Source: Faecalicatena contorta
GTDB lineage: Bacteria > Bacillota > Clostridia > Lachnospirales > Lachnospiraceae
NCBI RefSeq assembly: GCF_039521745.1
Contig: NZ_BAAACT010000171.1
Length of the DNA: 64,000 bases
Reading direction: 5' to 3' (one strand)
The position numbers and the translations under genes were made by a program. The notes beneath the pieces are model-generated. The model searched no databases, was not told the origin of the DNA, and saw nothing but the letters and a program-made list of their open reading frames with translations. Positions 8,562 to 17,279 of this stretch are shown in pieces; the first letter of the stretch is position 1; each line of letters begins with the position of its first letter.

Positions 8562-9536
8562 ATGGATACGAAAGTGAAAGGCAGAGATTGGAAAAGATGG
8601 GCCGGCAGCAACAGTGCGCTGATTGCGTTTGTCGTATTGTTCGTCCTGGCGGTGATATTTCAGGGAAGCATGTTTTTGTCATTTAATAACATCATTAATG
8701 TCTTAAGAAACAATTCAGTTATCGGAATTATTGCGCTGGGTATGACCCTGGTGATTATTACCGGAGGGATCGATTTGTCCGTAGGATCGCAGCTGGCGTT
8801 TACCGGCGTCATTATTATACAGATATTCAACCAGACGCAGAGCATTGTTTTAACATTGGCAGCAGGGGTTATCATGGCGCTTGTTTTGGGGATCATTACG
8901 GGACTGCTGGTTGCAAAATTCAGAATTCCTGCATTTATTACCACATTGGGAAGTATGAGTATCTACCGCTCCGTTGCGCAGTACTGGCTGAATGGGGGCG
9001 GGCTGACGGCGTCAGGAGATAAGCTGGATTCCTATCTCTCGATTTCGAATACGAGTCTATTTGGTGTGATTCCAATGCCGATTATTGTCTGGATCGTGTG
9101 CGCGGTTCTTGTATATTTGTTTGCCCAGCACACCGCAACGGGAAGGCACATCTACGCGGTGGGAAGCAACCAGAAAGCGGCTGAACTGGCAACCGTGCGT
9201 GTAGTCAGAGTGAAATGTTTCGCTTACTCGATTTTATCTTTATTAGTTGTAATTGCGGCAATTGTGGAAACATCGAGACTGGGCAGCGTGAATTCGGCAT
9301 CATCGGGATCCAGCTATGAGATGGACGCCATAGCGGCAGCCGTAATCGGCGGAACAAGCATGGCCGGAGGGAAAGGAAAGATTGGTTTCACGGTTCTGGG
9401 AACGCTTACCCTTGGTATTATTAACAATATGATGAACCTGATGGGCGTGAATTCATTCCTTGTGGATGCAATTAAGGGCGCAATTATTATTGTGGCGGTA
9501 CTTTTGCAGATGGTTTTAAACAGCTCTGAAAAGTAA
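8562..9536 (+). CDS. Sugar ABC transporter permease, RbsC type
   Basis: This is an integral membrane permease of the CUT2 monosaccharide importer class, 324 residues with about eight to ten hydrophobic segments. The family motifs ITGGIDLSVGSQLAFTG (about residues 65-81) and GGTSMAGGKGKIGFTVLG (about 263-280) are both present. GAGGTGA lies 6-7 bases before the ATG. It is the last gene of the rightward operon and ends 2 bases from the stop codon of the convergent DeoR gene, so no spacer or terminator separates the two transcripts. Confidence 0.93.
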   Translation: MDTKVKGRDWKRWAGSNSALIAFVVLFVLAVIFQGSMFLSFNNIINVLRNNSVIGIIALGMTLVIITGGIDLSVGSQLAFTGVIIIQIFNQTQSIVLTLAAGVIMALVLGIITGLLVAKFRIPAFITTLGSMSIYRSVAQYWLNGGGLTASGDKLDSYLSISNTSLFGVIPMPIIVWIVCAVLVYLFAQHTATGRHIYAVGSNQKAAELATVRVVRVKCFAYSILSLLVVIAAIVETSRLGSVNSASSGSSYEMDAIAAAVIGGTSMAGGKGKIGFTVLGTLTLGIINNMMNLMGVNSFLVDAIKGAIIIVAVLLQMVLNSSEK

Positions 9537-9538
9537 GA

Positions 9539-10330
9539 TCATTCAGCGAAGATAATATCTGTATGCGAACGGTCGATGAAATTGTGGCTGTAAGAATCCA
9601 CAATAGGGTCTGTTATGATGTGGTGGATATTTTCGATATTGGAAAGGAAAATCTGACCGTTTTTGTTGAATTTGGTATGGTCAGATAATATAAACACTTC
9701 TTTTGCCCTGTGAATCATTTCCTTTTTGATATCTACTTCGTTGATACTGGAATCTGTAATTTGTCTTTCTTCAGATATGCCAGTGCAGGACAAAAAGGCC
9801 TTGTTTGGGAAATAATCATGAGAATTACGGAGCGTAATATTTCCATATGTGGATAAATTGTTCGTATTTAAGATTCCGCCAAGGCAGACAAAAGTCAGAT
9901 TTGGATTATTTAATTGTGAAGATTCGATCAGAAACGAAATCGAATTCGTAATAAAAGTAACCTGTATATTTTCCGGGATATATTGAGCCAGATAAACTGT
10001 AGTTGAGCTGTTGTCGATATATACATTATCCCCCTCTTTAATATAAGAAGCGGCTTTTCTGCACAGAGAATGTTTAATATCGTTATTAAAAGTGCTGCGG
10101 ATGTCTACAGGTGGTTCTGCCGGAGAAGGAGCGGGAGCCGTAAAAGCTGTGGTTAACGGAACGGCGCCGCCGTGGGTTCTTGTCAGTAAACCTTCGCTTT
10201 CCATCTGCCGCAGGTCACGCCGGATTGTTTCTTTTGAAACATTAAAAGCCATGGCCAGAGAGTCTACGCTGACGCTGCGTTCTTCTTGGAGTAATTCGAG
10301 AATTTTACTTTTGCGTTCGATATAATACAT
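9539..10330 (-). CDS. DeoR/GlpR-family transcriptional regulator (paralogue 2)
   Basis: This is a 263-residue DeoR-type repressor. The winged helix has FNVSKETIRRDLRQMESEGLL followed by the hallmark TRTHGGAVP. The effector domain contains YIDNSSTTVYLAQ and FITNSISFLIE. It closely parallels the regulator at 2001-2786, including shared CLGGIL, YGNIT and CTGI motifs, so the two are paralogues within one island. ATG 10330 is chosen because it opens directly into the HTH domain and has AAAGGCGG about 10 bases upstream. An extension to 10537 would lack homology and overlap the divergent gene. It is divergent from the TIM-barrel genes and may control them and the upstream ABC operon. Confidence 0.91.
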   Translation of the reverse strand: MYYIERKSKILELLQEERSVSVDSLAMAFNVSKETIRRDLRQMESEGLLTRTHGGAVPLTTAFTAPAPSPAEPPVDIRSTFNNDIKHSLCRKAASYIKEGDNVYIDNSSTTVYLAQYIPENIQVTFITNSISFLIESSQLNNPNLTFVCLGGILNTNNLSTYGNITLRNSHDYFPNKAFLSCTGISEERQITDSSINEVDIKKEMIHRAKEVFILSDHTKFNKNGQIFLSNIENIHHIITDPIVDSYSHNFIDRSHTDIIFAE

Positions 10331-10424
10331 ACTAATTATCCGCCTTTCTGTCCAAGGATACTGAATTGATAATAACAGATTTTTTGTAATACGGCTATAT
10401 TTTACCGAAAAAAGGAGGAAAAAA

Positions 10425-11402
10425 ATGAAGTTAGGATTTTTTACAGCAAATTTTAGTGAAAAGCCGCTCGAGGAAGTGGTAAAACTGGTGTCACAGTATG
10501 GATATGAAACACTTGAGATACCCGCATATGAAGGCAACGGACAGTTAGAAACAATCGATGTTATTAAGGGAAATTATGCCAAGAATATCAATAAGATGGT
10601 TTCTGATTATGGGATGAGTATCCAGGCGCTGAGCAACCACGCGGATTCCTTCCTGATTATGGGGCCGTCGGGGAAAGAAACGGATTTTATATATCAGGGT
10701 ACGGCAGAAGAGAAAATCAAACACGGAACAGAGAGTCTGATTCGGACCGCCCAGGCGGCAAACGCACTGGAGGTTCCGATTGTTGTGGGGTATCCGGGCG
10801 TTGAGAACTGGGGGAGATTTTTCTTCTTTCCGTATGGAGAAGGATGGAGCGAATATGAAGAGCAGTTTGCGGAGCGTTTTACACCCGTTTTAGATAAGTT
10901 CCAGGAATATGGGGTAAAGTTTGCAATTGAAATCCATCCGAACAGTTTTGTCTATGATATCCACACGGCGGAAAGGGCCCTGGAGCTTGTTAACTATCAT
11001 CCGGCGCTCGGCTATAACCTTGATCCTGCCAATATTTTATACCTGCTCATTGATCCCGCTGTGGCTGTGGATCGGTTAAAAGACCGCATTTTCCATGTTC
11101 ATGCGAAGGATGCTGAGCTGGCAAAACAAAATATTGCCTTAGGCGGCACGCTGATGCATGGCGATATGTCCGCACTGGACCATACATACAGATTCAGAAT
11201 CCCGGGCTGGGGCCAGGTAGAATGGAAAAGGCTGATCACGGAATTGTCGATGGTGGGATTCGACGGATCGCTCAGCTATGAACATGAGGATGTGACTATG
11301 AGCCGTATGGACGGGGTTGAAAAGGTTGCTGAGTTTATGAAGCCCCTTATCATTAAGAATCCCTATGAGGGAAGGCAGGATAAACTGTTTAATAAAGAAT
11401 AA
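10425..11402 (+). CDS. Sugar phosphate isomerase/epimerase-like TIM-barrel protein (xylose-isomerase-like) A
   Basis: This is a 325-residue protein of the AP-endonuclease-2/xylose-isomerase-like TIM-barrel superfamily. Members bind a divalent metal and isomerise or epimerise sugars. Some relatives act on 3-keto-glycosides. Likely metal-site elements are FAIEIHPN near residue 167, GYNLDPAN near 196, FHVHAKD near 222 and SYEHED near 284. AAAGGAGG precedes the ATG by about 7 bases. A second member of the same superfamily follows after a REP-like palindrome. Together with the kinases and aldolase of the island it could supply the ketose intermediate. Substrate and reaction are unassigned. Confidence 0.82.
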   Translation: MKLGFFTANFSEKPLEEVVKLVSQYGYETLEIPAYEGNGQLETIDVIKGNYAKNINKMVSDYGMSIQALSNHADSFLIMGPSGKETDFIYQGTAEEKIKHGTESLIRTAQAANALEVPIVVGYPGVENWGRFFFFPYGEGWSEYEEQFAERFTPVLDKFQEYGVKFAIEIHPNSFVYDIHTAERALELVNYHPALGYNLDPANILYLLIDPAVAVDRLKDRIFHVHAKDAELAKQNIALGGTLMHGDMSALDHTYRFRIPGWGQVEWKRLITELSMVGFDGSLSYEHEDVTMSRMDGVEKVAEFMKPLIIKNPYEGRQDKLFNKE

Positions 11403-11406
11403 TAAC

Positions 11407-11427
11407 AAAAGGGGTCAGACCCCTTTT
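11407..11427. repeat. REP-like palindrome (AAAAGGGGT-CAG-ACCCCTTTT)
   Basis: A perfect 9-bp stem with a CAG loop lies 4 bases after the first TIM-barrel gene. The same core recurs near 31.3, 34.1, 35.9 and 37.5 kb, next to a RAYT transposase gene. It is the only copy seen here that lies far from that gene. It lies just before the ribosome binding site of the next gene and could fold in the mRNA. Confidence 0.88.
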
Positions 11428-11447
11428 CACTAAAGGAGGAAATGCAT

Positions 11448-12437
11448 ATGAGCCGTCCGATTACTATCGCATCGGGGCAGTTTGGAGATTTGTCAGCTAT
11501 AGAATTAGCAAGATTATGCGAAGATATGGGGTATGAGGGGATCGAGCTGGCAACACATGCTCATTTCGATGTGGGACAGGCGGTTTCTGATCCATCCTAT
11601 ATATCCGGTTTAAAAGAAACTTTGGAAGAGCATCATTTAAGATGCTTCGCTATATCCGCGCACTTGACGGGGCAGTGCGTTGGTGATGAATGGGAGCCGC
11701 GCCTGGACAATTTTGCACCGGATTCTTGTAAGGGAAATCCGGAAAAAATCAAAAAATGGGCGGTTGAGGAAATGAAACGTACGGCGGAGGCAGCCGCATT
11801 GATGGGCGTAGAAGTAGTGACTGGATTCACGGGTTCCCCGCTGTGGCCGTACTGGTATTCCTATCCGCAGACAACGGAAAAAATGATCGAAGAAGGGTAC
11901 CAGAAAATCTACGAACTATGGACACCTATTTTTGATGTATTTGATCAGTATGGTGTGAAATTTGCTTTAGAAGTTCATCCCGCGGAGATTGCATTTGACT
12001 ATTATTCGACGGAGGAGCTGTTAAAACGATTCGGATTCAGAGAAACACTCGGCATTAATTTTGACCCAAGTCATTTAGTTTGGCAGGGGATTGATGTGAA
12101 GCAATTTTTGAGCGACTTCAAGAAACGGATTTATCATGTTCATATTAAAGATGTAAGGGTAAATCTGAACGGTAAGAACGGAATTCTGGGCTCCTGCCTG
12201 CCGTTTGGAGACCTGCGCAGGGGATGGAACTTTGTCTCGGTGGGACATGGGGATGTTGACTTTGACGGTATTATCCGGGAGCTGAACGCGATGGGATATG
12301 AGGGGCCGCTTTCTGTTGAATGGGAAGACAGCGGGATGGAACGGGAATGTGGGGCGAGAGAATCCCTGGAATATATAAAGAAAATGAACTTCTCGCCTTC
12401 GAATATTGCATTTGATTCAGCGCTGCAGAGAAATTAA
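11448..12437 (+). CDS. Sugar phosphate isomerase/epimerase-like TIM-barrel protein B
   Basis: This is a second xylose-isomerase-like TIM-barrel protein, 329 residues, distinct from its neighbour A. Metal-ligand candidates are FALEVHPAE (about residue 170), GINFDPSHLVW (about 200), YHVHIKD (about 227) and SVEWEDS (about 288). An aromatic stretch SPLWPYWYSYP near residue 130 is unusual and may line the substrate site. The ATG at 11448 is preferred to 11442 because AAGGAGGA is then 7 bases upstream. It closes the island, and a long hairpin terminator follows 236 bases later. The pairing of two such barrels with a Gfo/Idh remnant recalls 3-keto-glycoside pathways, but no characteristic partner protein is visible, so this remains inference. 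Confidence 0.82.
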   Translation: MSRPITIASGQFGDLSAIELARLCEDMGYEGIELATHAHFDVGQAVSDPSYISGLKETLEEHHLRCFAISAHLTGQCVGDEWEPRLDNFAPDSCKGNPEKIKKWAVEEMKRTAEAAALMGVEVVTGFTGSPLWPYWYSYPQTTEKMIEEGYQKIYELWTPIFDVFDQYGVKFALEVHPAEIAFDYYSTEELLKRFGFRETLGINFDPSHLVWQGIDVKQFLSDFKKRIYHVHIKDVRVNLNGKNGILGSCLPFGDLRRGWNFVSVGHGDVDFDGIIRELNAMGYEGPLSVEWEDSGMERECGARESLEYIKKMNFSPSNIAFDSALQRN

Positions 12438-12798
12438 AATTGGTTAAAAGTTTGATGGGGGAGGTTATAAAGGCGTGGTCAGAATTTACGGTTCCTTTCC
12501 CTGTGTCCTCCCGGGCAGGGATGCTGGGAGACTCCGCGTTTCAAACACTGTGGAAACAGATTTAGGAGTTCATGTTTAAACCATGATCCTCAGAAAGCAC
12601 AGTAACTTTCAGCCTTCCGTTGGGTATCAACAAAACAGAAAATAAAGATGGAAACATGATCTCTAAAGCGAGTGAAGAGGGATGATATCGAAAATGGATA
12701 TCATCCCTCTTCGTTTACAATATTTTAATGTTCCTGTTAGTTTCACCCAGTGTATCTGATTACTATCTACAAATAGACAGCCTTATCCGTCCACTCGA
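12438..12798. other. Intergenic region between convergent operons
   Basis: No convincing reading frame is seen on either strand across 361 bases. The only clear element is a long hairpin at 12674-12712. The first 230 bases have GC-rich patches (around 12510-12540) that could be structured RNA or decayed coding sequence, but nothing recognisable was found. Confidence 0.5.
12674..12712. terminator. Long perfect hairpin between convergent genes (likely bidirectional terminator)
   Basis: A 16-bp perfect stem (gaagagggatgatatc and its complement) closes a 7-base loop. It lies between the TIM-barrel operon and the convergent histidine kinase gene. The + strand exit (gtttac) has only a short T-run, so termination strength is uncertain. 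Confidence 0.65.
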
Positions 12799-14103
12799 TT
12801 ATCCCTGAACAACATGAAATCTGACAACAAAAGTACACCCGCCCCCCGGCGTATCCTGTACGTCCAGATCCAGCCCCTGGGCATTTGCCAGTTCTGCTGC
12901 AATGGACAGACCCAGCCCAAAATGTTCTTTGTGGCTGCGGGATCTGTCGCCCCGATAGAAACGGTCAAATATCTGCAGCTTTTTATCGTCGGGGATACCC
13001 ACGCCGTAGTCAGTTACTGATACGTACACAGAGCCGCTGCTACAGTCTGCCTTCAACAGAACCTTCGGGCTGGAGCTTTGTTCCAGTCCATACGCAGCCG
13101 CATTATCCAGAAGTATTGTGAATATTTGCAGACAGAGCTGGGGATCAGCCTGGACGTAAGGCAGCGTTTCTTCGGGAAGTTCCAGCAGCAGCCTGGCGTT
13201 TTTTGCAAGGAAGACCGGTTCATACAGTTCCAGTAAATGCAGAAGCAGGTCGTCTATCTCCAGGTTTTGCTTATGCAGGGACAGACTTTTGCTGTCTGCA
13301 GTTGCAAGAAGCAGCAGGTTTTTGATGAGGGCGCTTCCACGGTCGCATTCGCTTTGAATCACAGCCAGAAGCCGGGGGCTTTCCCCGGGGGCATCTTGGA
13401 TGGCTGAGGCATTTGCCTGTATGACGGCCAGAGGCGAGCGCAGTTCATGAGAGGCTGCCGAGACAAAGTCTCTTTGTTTTTCGTAAGTTTCTTCCAATGG
13501 CTGTGTAGAGCGGCGGACAAACCGCCTGCCGCTTAGATACAGCAGGAAGATCCCGAGTAAATCCATCAGCAGGTAAAGCAGCCCTGTTTTTAGGATACTT
13601 CTGCGGTTTTGGGTTTCATCGGATAACAGGATCATTTTCTTATAACCTGACTCTGTACGGATGATCATCACATTACCGAGCCAGGTATCATAGTGTGCAC
13701 CCTTAATACGAAAGACAGAACTCTTCAGCAGGTCGGAGGAAATGGGCTGGGAGCCTTCATAGATGCCCTCTTTTTTGGCTTCAGCAGCCGCACGGTCCAG
13801 TAGGGCATCCCGACCGCCGTCCGGCTCCCAGGCGCCAGGAAAAAAGAGCGGGTGCCCATTTTCTTCTATGTATATCAGCAGGCCGTTCCTCAACTCCATT
13901 TCCGCCAGATAAGCGTCTGTAAACTGGGAATCGGTCTGCAGTTTGGATGTCAGAGAGAATAAATTGTTCTGAAATGCAGCCTCCCGGCGGTTATTCTGGG
14001 AAAAGGCAGAAAATAAGAAGGCCATAAAAACAACCAGCGTCAGGATCAAACCCGTTGTCAGGGTATATAAAAAGATAAGGTTTTGTTTAAATTTATGAAA
14101 CAT
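12799..14103 (-). CDS. Two-component sensor histidine kinase
   Basis: This is a membrane sensor kinase of 434 residues. TM1 spans about residues 10-33 and TM2 about 172-195, flanking an extracytoplasmic sensor domain of roughly 140 residues. There is no obvious HAMP linker. The HisKA phosphoacceptor motif is SAASHELRSPLAV near residue 218. The ATPase domain shows the N-box (LLDNAAAYG), G1 (VTDYGVGIPDD) and G2 (FGLGLSIAAELA) motifs. GGAGGCAC precedes the ATG. It lies 129 bases downstream of the response regulator and probably shares its transcript. The divergent importer and efflux-like operon at 15.1-21.5 kb is the likely target. Confidence 0.93.
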   Translation of the reverse strand: MFHKFKQNLIFLYTLTTGLILTLVVFMAFLFSAFSQNNRREAAFQNNLFSLTSKLQTDSQFTDAYLAEMELRNGLLIYIEENGHPLFFPGAWEPDGGRDALLDRAAAEAKKEGIYEGSQPISSDLLKSSVFRIKGAHYDTWLGNVMIIRTESGYKKMILLSDETQNRRSILKTGLLYLLMDLLGIFLLYLSGRRFVRRSTQPLEETYEKQRDFVSAASHELRSPLAVIQANASAIQDAPGESPRLLAVIQSECDRGSALIKNLLLLATADSKSLSLHKQNLEIDDLLLHLLELYEPVFLAKNARLLLELPEETLPYVQADPQLCLQIFTILLDNAAAYGLEQSSSPKVLLKADCSSGSVYVSVTDYGVGIPDDKKLQIFDRFYRGDRSRSHKEHFGLGLSIAAELANAQGLDLDVQDTPGGGCTFVVRFHVVQG

Positions 14104-14232
14104 GATGTGCCTCCAGTGCTGCTATTTTCGGGGCCGTGCATCACGCTGCACGGCATCCGAGCCAATAAAGTGATGGGGCCGGGCGTCTGGATCCTCGCCA
14201 CTGGCGGCTTTAAATGAGCCAGATGCGGTTAC

Positions 14233-14904
14233 TTAACCTTCCAGGCGGTAGCCAAGGCCGTGTACGGTAGAAATGGCACTCTGGCTGTGCAGTGTTTTCA
14301 GGTGTTTTCTTAAAAAATAAATATAAGTATCCAGATTGCCGTCCTCCACTGCGGCATCCGAGCCCCACACGCGTGCAAAGATCTGTTCCCTTGCAAGCAC
14401 CATTTCCGGATTGCGCAGAAAGTATTCCATCAGCAGCGCTTCCCGTCCGGACAACTGCACTTCTCTTTCCTGGCACCGCAGGGTACGGCTGTCCGGGGTA
14501 AATCTCAGGTCAGAAAAGTGAAGTTCCTGATGCTCCAGAAGCACACCCGGACGGCGGGACAGCGCGCGGATGCGCGCCATCAGTTCTTCAATTGCATAAG
14601 GCTTGACCAGATAATCATCCGCGCCGCAGTCGAGTCCGTCAATCCGGTCGTTTACCGTATCCAGTGCAGTAGTCAGGATAACAGGGACGTTTATATGGTT
14701 CTGCCGGATAGAACGCAGAATGGAGAGACCGTCAATTTCCGGGAGCATCCGGTCCAGCAGAATCAGGTCATAGGAATTCTTCATGGCATAGTATAAAGCT
14801 TCACTTCCCTTATAACAGCAGTCAGAAGTGTGGTTTCTGGCCTTGAGCTGCAATTGGAGGGCCTGGCTTAATTCTTTATCATCTTCCACGATCAGTATAT
14901 GCAT
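14233..14904 (-). CDS. Response regulator, OmpR/PhoB family
   Basis: This is a 223-residue DNA-binding response regulator. The receiver domain starts MHILIVEDDKELSQ, with acidic pair Asp8-Asp9, phosphoacceptor Asp51 in LLDRMLPEIDG and the conserved Lys in DYLVKPYA. A C-terminal winged helix contains REALLMEYFLRNPEMV and a wing ending STVHGLGYRLEG. ATG 14904 is chosen over an upstream TTG because AAGAGGT is 6-7 bases before it. It is cotranscribed with the downstream kinase. Possible binding sites lie in the divergent interval (direct CTTT-AAGA repeats within 14971-15000). Confidence 0.94.
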   Translation of the reverse strand: MHILIVEDDKELSQALQLQLKARNHTSDCCYKGSEALYYAMKNSYDLILLDRMLPEIDGLSILRSIRQNHINVPVILTTALDTVNDRIDGLDCGADDYLVKPYAIEELMARIRALSRRPGVLLEHQELHFSDLRFTPDSRTLRCQEREVQLSGREALLMEYFLRNPEMVLAREQIFARVWGSDAAVEDGNLDTYIYFLRKHLKTLHSQSAISTVHGLGYRLEG

Positions 14905-14957
14905 AATAATACCTCTTTTCAAAACATTCTGGTGTATTAAATATAGTATAGCAGATA

Positions 14958-15012
14958 AATCTCAAAAAAATCTTTAAGAAATAATTCCAGGCTTTCAAGA
15001 TTTTTTGAGATT
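14958..15012. promoter_or_regulatory. Inverted repeat with internal direct repeats between response regulator and transporter genes
   Basis: Arms aatctcaaaaaaatctt (14958-14974) and aagattttttgagatt (14997-15012) are complementary apart from one extra base. Within and between them, CTTTAAGA and CTTTCAAGA repeat in the same orientation about 21 bases apart, the spacing OmpR-family dimers favour. This is a plausible operator for the adjacent response regulator. Confidence 0.5.
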
Positions 15013-15071
15013 CTGCCTGTATGATTAAGAGTATTGATAGAGTACTCTGATATAGAAAGGGAGGTACAGCA

Positions 15072-17279
15072 GTGAAAAACACAATAAAACAAACACTGGC
15101 ATTTATACTGGCGCTGGCTCTTACGGCCGGTTTGCTGACAGGGTGCGGCAAAGGAGATACAAAAGATGATAACGCGGGAAAGGGGCGCTATATAGAAAAG
15201 GATATTGAACTGCCTTTTAAAGATGGAGAAGGCGGAATCAGTTTTTCTAAATCCAAAGACGGGAATCCCCTCTTGTTCGGGTCCAAAGGTTCGGAAGTAA
15301 ACAGGTACGAATATAAAGATGGAGAATGGAAGGAAACTCCGGTTAAATGGATAGCGGAGTTATACCAGGATCAGCCCCCGTATCTGGTTGATATGGAGGA
15401 GACAGCGGATGGCACACAGGTACTTTTGAGTGTGAATATGGAGACACAGCAGTTTCAGCTGGCCCGGGGGAAAGAGGGTGGTGCAGGGGAAGCGCTGGAT
15501 GCAGCCTATTTAAAGCAGGAGACAGAGTACGGGACGCCTATGGTAGCAGATCTGCTGGTCGATGATGCGGGAAATTATTGGCTGCAGGATATATACCAGC
15601 AGAAAGTTGTGATTCTTTCACCAGATACATTGGAAACTGTCAGCGAGATCCAGACGATCCAGTCGGTCAGCAATTCAGAGAAGCTAATGGCAAAGGGCAG
15701 TGACGGGATGGTGGCAGTGAACACGGAGGAAGGAATCTATACTTTATACGAGAGCGGCAGCCTGGCTGAGAAAGGGACACTGAAGCAGGAAAATGGCGAA
15801 CATGGACAGCTTTGCAGCGACGGCAGCAACTGGTATACAGTTTCAGAAGACGGAATCAGCAGAAAACAAAGTGGAAACGACATCAGCGAGATTCTGATGG
15901 AGGGGAGCATGGGAGCTATGGGCTCGCCTGTAAATAGTCCTGTCTCTGTGGTAATGGGAGATAAAGAAGATTTCTATGTACTATACAGTCAGGATAAAGC
16001 GGGAACGAACATACTGGAGTATTATGTGTTTGACCCCAGTATTCCTTCTGTGCCGGAGAAAACACTGAAAGTTTTCGGCCTGTCAGAAAATGATACTGTG
16101 CGTCAGGCAATGATTCGATTCCAGAAGAAACATACTGATGTGAAAGTAGAGTTCAATACATCCGGTAAAACGGCAGGTGAGGTGAGCACAGACGATATCC
16201 GCACTTTGAATACGGAACTGCTTGGCGGGAACGGAGCCGATGTGCTGCTGCTTGATGGCCTGCCGGTTGATTCCTATATTGAAAAGGGAATGCTGGAAGA
16301 TTTGACAGACCTTGCTGATGACCTGATGGGACAGGATTCTTATCTGGAAGAGATTTTGAAGAATACCGCACAGAGTGGAGGAAATATTTACGGGATGCCT
16401 GTAAAGTTCAAGATACCAATCCTGTTCGGCGACGAAGAGGTAAAAGCAGCCCTGGAATCCATTGATACACTCCAGGCCTATATGGATGCCAATCCGGAGG
16501 CCTCCGTGTTTGGCGTTGCAGACTATGATTATATCCGTAATTTCCTATTCCAGCTATACCAGGACGAAATTGTGGACCCCGACGGTAAAATTGACCAGGC
16601 CAGGCTGGTGCAGCTTCTGGAGCTGGAATCGAAAATCAGCGTGAATGCACGGGCTGCGGAATTTGAAGGAGAAGAATACAACACTTCCTATGAATATGCT
16701 CCTGGGCCGTTTAACAATATTATGGGCGCGGGTATCATGAAATATGCGGACGCAGTGTCCACGGAAGAGATATCCAGCGTGCAGAATATGATGCTGCCAT
16801 ACGCCATGATGCGGGAGCTGAACGTGAAACCGTCCGCAGTTCAGAATATGTACAATCCGGTAGGTGTTGTGGGGATTAATGAGAGCAGCGGTGTGAAAGA
16901 TCTTGCGGAAGATTTCGTGAAATATTTATTCTCCGAAGAAATACAGTCTGCACAGCTTGATGACGGGTTTCCGGTTATGGAAAGCGCGATGAAGGGCATG
17001 GCCGCCGAGGTGGACAGTGAGTATGCAAATTCATTTTCAATGATGAGCAGCACGAGGATCGGAGATGATACCGTTGAAATATCCGCCACATATCCCACGG
17101 TAGAGGAAGTGGATCATTTAATGGAGCTTGGCCATTCTCTGACAAAACCGGTAAATCAGGATCGGATCGTATGGAACATTTACCAGGAGACAACGGACAA
17201 ATATCTGGAGGGAAGTATTGATGCCACAAAAGCGGCGGAGACAATCGCGCAGAAGGTGGATACCTATCTCGCAGAATAG
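15072..17279 (+). CDS. Extracellular solute-binding lipoprotein with long N-terminal propeller-like region
   Basis: This is a 735-residue lipoprotein. The signal peptide ends in LLTGC, giving Cys25 as the lipid anchor. Residues about 30-325 form a beta-rich region with repeated strand-turn units (for example NYWLQDIYQQKV and WYTVSEDGIS), suggesting a beta-propeller. Residues about 330-735 resemble a family 1 (MalE-like) ABC solute-binding domain, starting KTLKVFGLSENDTVRQAM. Most such proteins are 400-550 residues, so the N-terminal module is an addition. The start is GTG with GGGAGGT upstream. Two MalF/MalG-type permeases follow and overlap its end, so it is the binding component of that importer. 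The ligand is unknown. Confidence 0.85.
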   Translation: MKNTIKQTLAFILALALTAGLLTGCGKGDTKDDNAGKGRYIEKDIELPFKDGEGGISFSKSKDGNPLLFGSKGSEVNRYEYKDGEWKETPVKWIAELYQDQPPYLVDMEETADGTQVLLSVNMETQQFQLARGKEGGAGEALDAAYLKQETEYGTPMVADLLVDDAGNYWLQDIYQQKVVILSPDTLETVSEIQTIQSVSNSEKLMAKGSDGMVAVNTEEGIYTLYESGSLAEKGTLKQENGEHGQLCSDGSNWYTVSEDGISRKQSGNDISEILMEGSMGAMGSPVNSPVSVVMGDKEDFYVLYSQDKAGTNILEYYVFDPSIPSVPEKTLKVFGLSENDTVRQAMIRFQKKHTDVKVEFNTSGKTAGEVSTDDIRTLNTELLGGNGADVLLLDGLPVDSYIEKGMLEDLTDLADDLMGQDSYLEEILKNTAQSGGNIYGMPVKFKIPILFGDEEVKAALESIDTLQAYMDANPEASVFGVADYDYIRNFLFQLYQDEIVDPDGKIDQARLVQLLELESKISVNARAAEFEGEEYNTSYEYAPGPFNNIMGAGIMKYADAVSTEEISSVQNMMLPYAMMRELNVKPSAVQNMYNPVGVVGINESSGVKDLAEDFVKYLFSEEIQSAQLDDGFPVMESAMKGMAAEVDSEYANSFSMMSSTRIGDDTVEISATYPTVEEVDHLMELGHSLTKPVNQDRIVWNIYQETTDKYLEGSIDATKAAETIAQKVDTYLAE

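Noticed and set aside
10331..10537. Extended N-terminus of the second DeoR regulator
   Set aside because: It would overlap the start of the divergent TIM-barrel gene and precedes the normal HTH start with no similarity.
12438..12673. Possible riboswitch or decayed gene between the TIM-barrel gene and the long hairpin
   Set aside because: No known riboswitch core or protein-like frame could be identified by eye.
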